From Oscillospiraceae bacterium (GTDB taxonomy: Bacteria > Bacillota > Clostridia > Oscillospirales > Oscillospiraceae), in NCBI GenBank assembly GCA_009783555.1, contig WRDH01000033.1, positions 1-32,871 on the forward strand: a DNA stretch of 32,871 nucleotides. Direction: 5' to 3'. The position numbers and the translations under genes are program-made. The notes below the pieces were generated by a model. The model was not told the DNA's origin. It saw only the letters and a program-made list of their open reading frames with translations, and ran no database searches. Positions 24,103-31,025 of the stretch are shown here, one piece after another (within the stretch, counting starts at the first letter, position 1; every line of letters begins with the position of its first letter).

Positions 24103-25344
24103 ATGCACAATCAATATGGTAGTCAAGAGGATATACGTCATAATCTGAAATTGTTTTTCGTAGATGGCATTTTGTTTATGCCAACTATGGCACTGATTTC
24201 AGTATCGGCGGTAATCCCGTTTTTTATGGATCAACTGGGTGCATCTACATTCCAGATTGCGTTGGCTACATCAATGCCGTTGATATGTGTTCTCCTTACT
24301 CAGCCGGTATTCGGATATATAGCGTCGCGGTCTCCTGCTATGCAAAAAACCTTTAGCAAAATCCTGTTTATGCAGCGTTTATCTTTTCTGCTTTTTATTT
24401 TTTTAATTCCTTTGGTCGCAGGAAATCATGGTGCGTTAGTAAATATATTCCTGATGTTCTGGTGTATTTTCAATCTTTTCGTAGGTTCTTACGCGGTGTT
24501 TTTTACACCGTTGGTTATAAGGCTTCTCCCCCCGGATAAACGAGGAGCGATACGAGGCATCGGTCTTGCTATCGGCTCATTTCTAGGCGTTGGAATGTCG
24601 GCACTTATCCCATCAATCCTCGGGTTCTTTTCTTTTCCGTATAACTACATGACAATCTTCGCGATTGGTGTGTTTTTTCTGTTGCTGAATGCTGCTGTAT
24701 TCTTTTTCATGCGTATAAGCAAAGATGCGGAGCCTATAGAACCTCTGGGCATGCTGGAGTATGTTAAGAAAATGCCCTCAACCATAGGCGAGAGCCCAAC
24801 CTTTCGCGTAATGATTATGACTGTAATATTTCTGGCAATCGCTCATTCAATTCTCCCGTTTTATACCCTGTACGCTATACGCGTCTTCTCCGCATCTGAA
24901 ACGCATGTTGCAACTTTTGCGGGGCTTGCCATTCTTTCGGGTGCAATTGCGAACATTGCTTTTGGGGTTGTTGTTGACCGATACGGCCCGAGAGTTGTTG
25001 CGGTTATAGGTGCTTGTTTGGTAATACTCGCAGGAACACTTGCCTTGACCACTAGCTCGTTAAATGTTCTGTTTGTCATATGGTTGCTTGCTAATATAAG
25101 CAACATAAGTTTTGTGTCAGCCGTTTCATTACTGCTCGGCGAGATAAGCCCGCCGGCAAAGCTGCCCTTATACGTAAGCGTTTACTCGACCATAGCGGCA
25201 GCACTTTCCGCTGTTATCGTTTTAGTATTGGCACCAGTCATGGAAAACTTCGGCTTTATGCCGCTGTTTGCAATTGTACTTGTTTGCGGAGTGTGCAGTT
25301 TCATGCTTAACGTTTTCGTTTTAAGGAGACGCATGGCGAGGTAA
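24103..25344 (+). CDS. Major facilitator superfamily transporter
   Basis: 413 residues from ATG 24103 (GGGAG four bases upstream). The open frame extends upstream through repeat cluster F, but that part only encodes GDGSSVL/GRFICL repeat peptides and is rejected. About twelve membrane helices; the helix 2-3 loop has GYIASRSPAMQKTF (MFS motif A-like), and a second-half copy reads GVVVDRYGPRVVAVIG. The profile resembles drug/sugar-type MFS carriers of Clostridia. Substrate unknown. It has its own promoter at 23992 and a repeat copy in the leader; another repeat follows nine bases after the stop. Confidence 0.88.
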   Translation: MHNQYGSQEDIRHNLKLFFVDGILFMPTMALISVSAVIPFFMDQLGASTFQIALATSMPLICVLLTQPVFGYIASRSPAMQKTFSKILFMQRLSFLLFIFLIPLVAGNHGALVNIFLMFWCIFNLFVGSYAVFFTPLVIRLLPPDKRGAIRGIGLAIGSFLGVGMSALIPSILGFFSFPYNYMTIFAIGVFFLLLNAAVFFFMRISKDAEPIEPLGMLEYVKKMPSTIGESPTFRVMIMTVIFLAIAHSILPFYTLYAIRVFSASETHVATFAGLAILSGAIANIAFGVVVDRYGPRVVAVIGACLVILAGTLALTTSSLNVLFVIWLLANISNISFVSAVSLLLGEISPPAKLPLYVSVYSTIAAALSAVIVLVLAPVMENFGFMPLFAIVLVCGVCSFMLNVFVLRRRMAR

Positions 25345-25352
25345 GGAATGTT

Positions 25353-25377
25353 GTCAGGGGGACGGTTCATCTGTCTT
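25353..25377 (-). repeat. REP-like repeat G (one copy, reverse)
   Basis: TCAGGGGGACGGTTCATCTG, eight bases after the MFS stop codon. Confidence 0.85.
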
Positions 25378-25461
25378 GTGAAAAGACAGCGGCAACAAAA
25401 TGGAACATTAGTGCACGATTATCGTCATATTTGGTAAAGACTTAATGATTGGGGATTTGAT

Positions 25462-26373
25462 ATGAAAATTGAACCTGTAATTGCAACGACGACCCCGAAA
25501 TATCCGGATAAGTACGATAGAGATATTAAGAAGATTTTAATTGCGAGCAAGCCTAACCGTTGGATCGGCACACCGCTTGTCGGGTTGCTTTCTGCCGCTG
25601 TTGCATTTAGTCTTAGCGGATGCACCGATGAAGATTTAGGTTCACAAGGACCGGATATTCCCGGAACAACAATAGCAAATCCGGCAGTAGTCAAACCTAC
25701 GGAATATGTTCTTATGGGGGATGTTCCGAGTCCGTATCAACAAATTTTTCAAGGAATACATATCCCGCTATTTGAGTTTGGCGACGGCACAGGCGGTATC
25801 GGATGCATGGCAATAACCGCACCGGTTTTTATGACGGAAGAGGAAGCCTTTGAGGTCATTGCTGCTGCATTTGCAGAAGCCGGATTATATCTTTTCCAAC
25901 CTGACGGCTATAGACCGGACGTGAACTTCCCGGTCACAAACATTGACGGTGAGGAGGTAGACCGCAACAAAACAGTGCAGGGGACTCTCAGCGGCGACGA
26001 AATGATGATGCTGGGAACTCATGATTTGACAGTGAAGTTTGTCTCGAAAGAAGATGTAGCAAATTGGCACGAAGATATTGATGATGGTCCAAGAATTTCC
26101 TTTTCCAGCTTCAATATAAAACAAGCGGCTATGACTCTTGTCGAGAATAACACAGCAATGGCAGTTTTTTATGACCCTGTTGCCGGTATGGTTAATTATA
26201 TGGAGGCAACCCGTGATATAGAGCAGGAAGACGGCGAAAGTGATGAAGCGTTTTTCGCCCGGCTTGATGCGATAAGAGACGAGTTGCATAAAAATGCACT
26301 TGCCGAGTCGGAGCTAATGCTCAGAAAACAAGTTGAAGCGTTTATTGCCTGGCTGTTTCAAATGGGTGGTTAA
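25462..26373 (+). CDS. Lipoprotein of unknown family, adjacent to a radical SAM gene
   Basis: 303 residues; GGGGAT before the ATG. Residues 1-35 form a charged, proline-containing N-terminus (YPDKYDRDIKK, KPNRWIGTP), followed by a hydrophobic segment (36-52) and lipobox LSGC with Cys54. This is an unusually long n-region for a lipoprotein signal. The mature part is acidic, with GDVPSPYQQIFQGIHIP, a FEFGDGTGGIGCMAI region, YRPDVNFPVTN and a helical Glu-rich C-terminus. Only two cysteines are present, so it is not a Cys-rich target. It lies 61 bases upstream of the radical SAM/SPASM gene in the same direction. It may be the substrate or a partner of that enzyme, the long N-terminus serving as a recognition leader; this is inference. 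Confidence 0.65.
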   Translation: MKIEPVIATTTPKYPDKYDRDIKKILIASKPNRWIGTPLVGLLSAAVAFSLSGCTDEDLGSQGPDIPGTTIANPAVVKPTEYVLMGDVPSPYQQIFQGIHIPLFEFGDGTGGIGCMAITAPVFMTEEEAFEVIAAAFAEAGLYLFQPDGYRPDVNFPVTNIDGEEVDRNKTVQGTLSGDEMMMLGTHDLTVKFVSKEDVANWHEDIDDGPRISFSSFNIKQAAMTLVENNTAMAVFYDPVAGMVNYMEATRDIEQEDGESDEAFFARLDAIRDELHKNALAESELMLRKQVEAFIAWLFQMGG

Positions 26374-26434
26374 GCTTGGAATATGAATTTCAAGACCATA
26401 AGGGAGTGGCGCTTCGCGCTGTTAAATAGAGAAA

Positions 26435-27544
26435 ATGCATTATACATTACATATGACCGCACGTTGCAATTTAAAATGCAGTTATTGCTACGTCAATCAC
26501 AATGGCGATGATATGACAATGGACACAACCCGCGCTGTGGTTGATCTTGCCGGTCGCGATTCAAAGCGGGCAGGAATTATTTTCTTTGGCGGAGAACCCC
26601 TGCTCCTGCGCAGCATTATATACGACACAGTGGCATACGCACGCTCAAAAGAGAAGGAAAGCGAATGCCGCTATTTCTTTAAGATCACAACAAACGGTCT
26701 CTTGCTAGATGATGACTTTATTGATTTTGCACGCCGCGAAGGATTGTTTATCGCACTATCGGTCGATGGAACAAAAAAAGCACATAACAAGCATAGAAAA
26801 GATTCCGGAGGCAACGGGAGCTTTGATAAGGTAGTCAGCGCAGCTCGCCGTTTATTAGCCGTAAAGCCCTATAGCCCGGTACTGATGACGATTCATCCCG
26901 ATACATTATCAGAGTTCGCAGCCGGAGTTCAATACTTGTTTTCTCTGGGGTTCTCATATGTGATTGCATCTCTTGACTATTCCGCGGACTGGCGCGAGGA
27001 GAACTTACCCGAGCTTGAACGCCAATATAAATTGCTGGCTAAACTATATGAGCAGAAAACACTGGCTGAGGATAAATTCTACTTTAGCCCATTTGAGGTT
27101 AAAATCAGCAGTCATGTAAACAGTAAAACTTATTGTCAGGAAAGGTGTGAACTGGGATTACGTCAATTATCGGTTGGTCCTGACGGCACGATTTATCCCT
27201 GTGTTCAGTTTGTGGGTGACCCGCAGTTTGCATTGGGTAATGTTTTCGACGGCGTAAACAACGATGCCCGGCAGGCACTGTACACAAGAAATGAAGAAGA
27301 AAAACCGGGTTGCGATATCTGTGCTATCAGATCACGCTGTAACCACTACTGCGCATGCTTAAACAGACAAGCAACAGGCAGCATCGACAAGGTGTCGCCC
27401 ATGTTGTGTGCACACGAACGCATTGTCCTTCCAATTGCAGATGATCTTGCGGAGCGGCTATACGAAAAGGGTAACGCTCTATTTATCCAAAAACAATACA
27501 ATGATTTTTATCCGCTCTTATCTTTAGCCGAGGATTCGCTATAG
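26435..27544 (+). CDS. Radical SAM/SPASM enzyme
   Basis: 369 residues. The [4Fe-4S] motif CNLKCSYC is at residues 11-18 (Cys11, Cys15, Cys18), followed by GGEPLL, TTNGLLLD and LSVDGTKKAHN, all standard radical SAM core strands. The C-terminal half carries SPASM-type cysteines: YCQERC, VGPDGTIYPCVQF, PGCDICAIRSRCNHYCACLN and MLCAHE. Such enzymes usually modify ribosomal peptides or activate sulfatases (anSME). The upstream neighbour is a lipoprotein rather than a sulfatase, which favours peptide or protein modification. The ribosome site is weak (AGAGA). A 17-codon ORF (TTG 26376 to TAG 26429) sits between the two genes. No transporter or protease typical of RiPP clusters is adjacent. Confidence 0.88.
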   Translation: MHYTLHMTARCNLKCSYCYVNHNGDDMTMDTTRAVVDLAGRDSKRAGIIFFGGEPLLLRSIIYDTVAYARSKEKESECRYFFKITTNGLLLDDDFIDFARREGLFIALSVDGTKKAHNKHRKDSGGNGSFDKVVSAARRLLAVKPYSPVLMTIHPDTLSEFAAGVQYLFSLGFSYVIASLDYSADWREENLPELERQYKLLAKLYEQKTLAEDKFYFSPFEVKISSHVNSKTYCQERCELGLRQLSVGPDGTIYPCVQFVGDPQFALGNVFDGVNNDARQALYTRNEEEKPGCDICAIRSRCNHYCACLNRQATGSIDKVSPMLCAHERIVLPIADDLAERLYEKGNALFIQKQYNDFYPLLSLAEDSL

Positions 27545-27545
27545 G

Positions 27546-27641
27546 AAGACAGATGAACCGTCCCCTTGTCTTTTTGCATCCTCAGTCAGCTTTGCTGACA
27601 GCTCCTTCGCGAAGAAGCCTAATGAACCGTCCCCCTGTTCA
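27546..27641 (+). repeat. REP-like repeat cluster H with hairpins
   Basis: A forward copy begins two bases after the rSAM stop (AAGACAG...CTTTTT, 27546-27575). Then come hairpins GTCAGC-TTT-GCTGAC (27585-27599) and CTTCGCGAAG (27605-27614), and a second copy at 27620-27641. The T-run at 27571-27575 after the palindromic repeat could terminate transcription. Confidence 0.75.
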
Positions 27642-27650
27642 CCTTGTTTT

Positions 27651-27948
27651 TTAGTTGAAACTTCTGTGTAGTAATATTAGCCGGTTTGAACCGGTAGATT
27701 GATCATTCCTCATAAGTAAGACATTAAATATGACACGAGCAACTTCTTCGTTTGAGATGTTCTGTCTTGGTTCAAATCTTTCATTATTACCATCGATCAA
27801 ACCAATATCAACCATCCAGGCGATTGATTGACCGTACCACTCATCTATTGGCACATCATCAAAAACAGATTCATCATAGCCGGAAATATCAGCATTTAAT
27901 AACTTAGAAAGCTGGTACGCAAACATGCCGCGTGTTACTTCGAAATCG
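27651..27948 (-). pseudogene. S-layer homology (SLH) domain remnant
   Basis: The minus strand encodes VTRGMFAYQLSKLL, FDDVPIDEWYGQSIAWMVDIGLIDGN and FEPRQNISNEEVARVIFNVLL: about one and a half SLH modules of the kind that bind cell-wall polymers. The frame has no start of its own. Upstream it continues into repeat cluster I, beyond which no SLH or signal-peptide sequence exists. This is the 3' end of a surface-protein gene cut off at the repeat cluster. Its stop is ten bases from cluster H. Confidence 0.65.
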
Positions 27949-28008
27949 AAGACAGGGGGGAAGACAGGGGGACGGTTCAGAAGACAGGGGGACGGTTCAT
28001 CTGTCTTT
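27949..28008 (-). repeat. REP-like repeat cluster I (two to three copies, reverse)
   Basis: Three GACAGGGGG starts, two full GGACGGTTCA cores, placed exactly where the SLH-coding sequence breaks off. Confidence 0.85.
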
Positions 28009-28024
28009 CTATAAATATCGCACG

Positions 28025-29506
28025 TTAATTTTGTGCAACACGGAAAAATCTTTTGAATATGATGAAAGCAAGTTTTGCCTGCAAATATTGACGAAAAGAT
28101 GTTCCGAAAGGTGTATTTATCCGACATAAGACAAATGAACCGTCCCTCTGTCTTCGCAGGACGGATGAACCGTCCCTCTGTCTTCGCAGGACAAATGAAC
28201 CGTCCCTCTGTCTTCGCAGGACGGATGAACCGTCCCTCTGTCTTCGCAAGACGGATGAACCGTCCCCCTGTCTCACTTGCCTTAAAACGCTCAACAGTCC
28301 AATGCTTTTTACGTTTGCTATATAAAGTATCGCAGCAGTTGCTAAGAGACCGAGTACAGAGAGCATAACTGTAAAGTGTATGTTTATGTAAGTGGTATCA
28401 TGAACCATTGCTTCACGCCCTACTGCGTCAAGCCTTGTTCTTGCAAGGGCTTCATCCGCGGCTGCTTGTGAAGCGATTCTTATCACAGTCTCTATTCTTG
28501 CCAACTCCGCCTCAGCCGCTTCCTCGGCTGCCAGCCTTGCCGCTGTTTCTGCAGCTTCCAACTCCGCAGCCTCCAACGCAGCCGCTTCGGCTTCCTCGGC
28601 AAGTCTTTGCTGCTCTTTTATATACTCATTAACCTTATCGCGCATACCTTGTACAAGATAACGCCCGTAGAAATCTTCATACGAAACGATTCCCCTGTTT
28701 TTCATCGCTGTCGCTATCGGAATCCCGATAAATCGCCAATGCCACGGTTCGAAAATGTATCCGCTTATTTCTGTGTAACCTTGCGGATATCTGAGGATAA
28801 ACCCGAACTCATGTGCATTTTCGACAAGCCATGAAAACTGACTCGTTCCTTCAAACCTCATACTTGACAGTGACCCGGTGGCTCCTCTGTGCAGAACATC
28901 AACCGCAAGACCCGTGTTATGCTCGGAGTGTCCGGGTCTGGCAATTGATCTTTCCGCACGTCGCACACCTCGTGACGAGGCGGCATTGTTAAAAAGATTT
29001 CGTTGCCTTGCAATAGTACGATATGTGGAAACTATGACCAGATTGAGATTGTCGTCTCTCATAGCTGCTCGCATTTTCTCAAGTTGCTCGGCTGCTTCAG
29101 GGCGCACTAAAAAACCGTGTCCGATATTCGTAAGCTCCTCCGGTTCCCAATCCTGCGGCAGCATAAAATTCTTATTCAACAATACATAGAGTTCATCCGG
29201 CTCTGTTACGATATCAACATAACGATATCCCTCCATATCGTTGTTGACATTCACAAGCGCGATAACAGTTTCAAAGGGCATATCGGGATATCTCTCTTGA
29301 AAATCCTTGTACCTATCGGCATTTTCAGCAAAAAAATGGGGATACTCTTCTGTTTCCGCCATATCGTCGATAATAGCGAGATAATCCTCCAGCTCAAGCT
29401 CTTCGAACGCACAGGTATCCGCACCTTGAACAGCATTGACCGATAAGGTAAATGAGAATATGACAATATTCAGTATAAGCAGAAAACAAAAAACCTTCTT
29501 TATCAT
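28025..29506 (-). CDS. VanY-type D,D-carboxypeptidase with repeat-encoded C-terminal tail
   Basis: 493 residues from ATG 29506. Signal peptide MIKKVFCFLLILNIVIFSFTLSVNA; then a VanY/D-Ala-D-Ala carboxypeptidase domain with VSTYRTIARQRNLF, the zinc motif SEHNTGLAVDV and FEPWHWRF. An Ala/Glu-rich coiled coil of about 60 residues (EEAEAAALEAAELEAAETAAR) leads to a membrane helix (FTVMLSVLGLLATAAILYI) near residue 405. This would be an exported peptidoglycan trimming enzyme held at the membrane. After the helix the frame passes through five 30-nt repeats (cluster J) giving RRQRDGSSVL units, then about 35 further residues. The natural C-terminus was probably near residue 420. The start lacks a ribosome site, and TGGTATAAT ends five bases upstream, suggesting a leaderless mRNA. 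Confidence 0.85.
   Translation of the reverse strand: MIKKVFCFLLILNIVIFSFTLSVNAVQGADTCAFEELELEDYLAIIDDMAETEEYPHFFAENADRYKDFQERYPDMPFETVIALVNVNNDMEGYRYVDIVTEPDELYVLLNKNFMLPQDWEPEELTNIGHGFLVRPEAAEQLEKMRAAMRDDNLNLVIVSTYRTIARQRNLFNNAASSRGVRRAERSIARPGHSEHNTGLAVDVLHRGATGSLSSMRFEGTSQFSWLVENAHEFGFILRYPQGYTEISGYIFEPWHWRFIGIPIATAMKNRGIVSYEDFYGRYLVQGMRDKVNEYIKEQQRLAEEAEAAALEAAELEAAETAARLAAEEAAEAELARIETVIRIASQAAADEALARTRLDAVGREAMVHDTTYINIHFTVMLSVLGLLATAAILYIANVKSIGLLSVLRQVRQGDGSSVLRRQRDGSSVLRRQRDGSFVLRRQRDGSSVLRRQRDGSFVLCRINTPFGTSFRQYLQAKLAFIIFKRFFRVAQN
28128..28277 (+). repeat. REP-like repeat cluster J (five in-frame 30-bp copies)
   Basis: Five tandem units, period exactly 30 bases, alternating GGACGGATGAAC and GGACAAATGAAC. 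The period is a multiple of three, so the overlapping VanY frame stays open through the array. Confidence 0.9.
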
Positions 29507-29511
29507 GCTTC

Positions 29512-29520
29512 GATTATACC
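29512..29520 (-). promoter_or_regulatory. Extended -10 promoter directly before the VanY start
   Basis: TGGTATAAT on the minus strand, ending five bases before the ATG at 29506; the usual start position would coincide with the ATG. The -35 is weak (ATTACC). Confidence 0.5.
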
Positions 29521-29615
29521 ACAAATATCAAAACGGGTAATAATGATTTTGTAAGAAGAAAATCACCTGTATTATTCAATGGTGTCTTTTTAATGCCGTC
29601 AACCCGGCTAACATT

Positions 29616-29735
29616 GGGACAGGGGGACGGTTCATCTGGAAGCCAAAGACAGGGGGACGGTTCATCTGTCCTGCGGAAGATTAGTATTTTTAAGCGCACA
29701 AAAGGAAGCCAGGGGGACGGTTCATTTGTCCTGTG
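29616..29735 (-). repeat. REP-like repeat cluster K (three copies, reverse), 3' flank of the RAYT
   Basis: Three copies of GGGGGACGGTTCAT. The second and third share a longer tail (TGTCCTG followed by GGA and TTAGT). The cluster ends five bases from the stop of the transposase gene. Confidence 0.9.
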
Positions 29736-29740
29736 GAGAG

Positions 29741-30502
29741 TTAGTTGCTTAAAGTCTTTTCAATGATACCTTTGCTAATGCCGGATATTCGTGAAAGCTG
29801 TCTTACTGAAATATCATTATTGCCAAGCACTCTAATGTACTCATCTCTTTGTTGTGCGCTAAATCCTTCAGCCACCTCAGAGGTGTTGCATTTACATAAT
29901 TCTATCATGAGTGCCTTTGCTTCGGCATCTGTAGGCAAAAATTTGCGTTCAGTGTATTCAAGGCAATTGTCCGCACTAATCATATTAGTATACATGATTA
30001 ACTCGACTAATCCGGTCATATTTATTGCAAATGCAGTATCAACAATTCCGGTGTTGTGATTTTTATCAATATATTCCTTGTAACTGCTCCATTTATATTC
30101 ATCAGGGTTCTTACAGAGTTTTGCCTTTACTGGGTTTTGGTGAATATAACGTAATACCGTTAGAAAGTATTCATCATCGTTGACAGGCTCGCTTCTAAAT
30201 CTGTCTTGAAACAGATGCCCTGTACGTTTGTATTTCCAATTGTACCAATAAACATATCGCGCACCGATTCTTTTGAAAATTAAGTCTAAATCTTCATTAA
30301 TTGTTTTGAGCAGCAGGTGTATGTGATTTCCCATTAAACAATAGCTGTACAACTCAAAACCGCTCAACGTTTTACATAACTCCAATACTTCGAGGTATTT
30401 TTCATTGTCTTCGTCATCTTCAAAAATGGTTTGCTGATTTATCCCTCTTAGCATAACATGGTACACTCCGGTATTACTCTTAACTCTTGACGTTCTCGGC
30501 AT
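29741..30502 (-). CDS. REP-associated tyrosine transposase (RAYT, Y1_Tnp)
   Basis: 253 residues; GGAG ten bases before the ATG. An IS200/IS605-like HUH nuclease: N-terminal MPRTSRVKSNTGVYHVMLRG, the metal-binding HxH in GNHIHLLL (His60, His62), and a tyrosine-rich helix YVYWYNWKYKRTGHLFQDRFRSEPV (83-107) that contains the catalytic tyrosine. A long C-terminal extension ends in a helix-turn-helix (VRQLSRISGISKGIIEKTL), typical of Bacillota RAYTs. RAYTs nick at REP palindromes and are single-copy housekeeping-like genes rather than classic insertion sequences. Here the gene is bracketed by cluster K (reverse) and cluster L (forward), i.e. inverted copies of the same repeat, the arrangement called a REPtron. 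The active residues look intact. Confidence 0.93.
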   Translation of the reverse strand: MPRTSRVKSNTGVYHVMLRGINQQTIFEDDEDNEKYLEVLELCKTLSGFELYSYCLMGNHIHLLLKTINEDLDLIFKRIGARYVYWYNWKYKRTGHLFQDRFRSEPVNDDEYFLTVLRYIHQNPVKAKLCKNPDEYKWSSYKEYIDKNHNTGIVDTAFAINMTGLVELIMYTNMISADNCLEYTERKFLPTDAEAKALMIELCKCNTSEVAEGFSAQQRDEYIRVLGNNDISVRQLSRISGISKGIIEKTLSN

Positions 30503-30582
30503 AGCGATAAATCTCCATTCACAAATTTAAGATAGTGGAAGCGAGGATAATTCAAACCAGGACAGACTATCCGTCGCACGGA

Positions 30583-30706
30583 TTGGAACCGTCCCCTTGT
30601 TTTGCCCTGTATTGCTGTCTTGTCTTCCAGATGAACCGTCCCCTTGTCTTCCAGATGAACCGTCCCCTTGTCTTGCAGGGGGATGATCCCCTTGTATTGT
30701 TGTCTT
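30583..30706 (+). repeat. REP-like repeat cluster L (about four copies, forward), 5' flank of the RAYT
   Basis: Copies with the CCCCTTGTCTT variant at 30585-30602, 30623-30649 and 30650-30673, and a degenerate GGATGATCCCCTTGT at 30680-30694 like the one at 12146-12160. Orientation is opposite to cluster K. Confidence 0.85.
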
Positions 30707-30888
30707 CCTTCTCTTCCCTGCTTATTTTATCAGACGACAATTCTTTTTCGCAATCCACGTTTGTTTCACGGTTTACCTTACCGAATGATGAAAAATCGAC
30801 GAAGTTTTATTCATTTTCGCAACTAATTTATACATAACACGACATAAAATTATCATAAAATGTAGAAAAAATATTTTTCGAAGAGATG

Positions 30889-30944
30889 CAAGACAGATGA
30901 ACCGTCCCCCTGTCTGAACCGTCCCCCTATCTTGCCCCTGTCTG
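30889..30944 (+). repeat. REP-like repeat cluster M (two copies, forward)
   Basis: AAGACAGATGAACCGTCCCC plus a truncated second core GAACCGTCCCCC, twelve bases before the -35 box of the ParB-like gene. Confidence 0.85.
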
Positions 30945-30956
30945 CACACCGACACT

Positions 30957-30990
30957 TTGACATTACTGGAAAATGTATATATACTGTCAA
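30957..30990 (+). promoter_or_regulatory. Near-consensus promoter with flanking inverted repeat, ParB-like gene
   Basis: TTGACA at 30957-30962, 17-base spacer, TATACT at 30980-30985. TGTCAA at 30985-30990 is the exact inverse of the -35 box, giving an inverted repeat across the whole promoter, a possible operator. This also excludes a TTG start at 30957. Confidence 0.75.
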
Positions 30991-31025
30991 GCAAAGCTAA
31001 TGGCGGAGAGGGATGGTGTAGACAG

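Larger units (their letters stand above)
30503..31025. other. Intergenic region of about 520 bases between RAYT and ParB-like gene
   Basis: Holds repeat cluster L (30583-30706), an AT-rich stretch 30711-30885 with no supportable gene, cluster M (30889-30944) and the ParB-like promoter (30957-30985). No RNA gene or terminator with a clear T-tract was seen in 30711-30885. Confidence 0.6.

Noticed and set aside
23805-24110. Minus-strand ORF across cluster F with TDEPSPC/MNRPPVL peptides
   Set aside because: Translation of the dispersed repeat, also seen at clusters C, H, I, J, L and N; no family resemblance.
26382-26510. About 42-codon ORF overlapping the rSAM start in another frame
   Set aside because: Mostly inside the rSAM coding sequence and without a ribosome site.
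28075-28368. Plus-strand ORF of five MNRPSVFAGR repeats
   Set aside because: A tandem-repeat shadow opposite the VanY frame, which has genuine domain homology.
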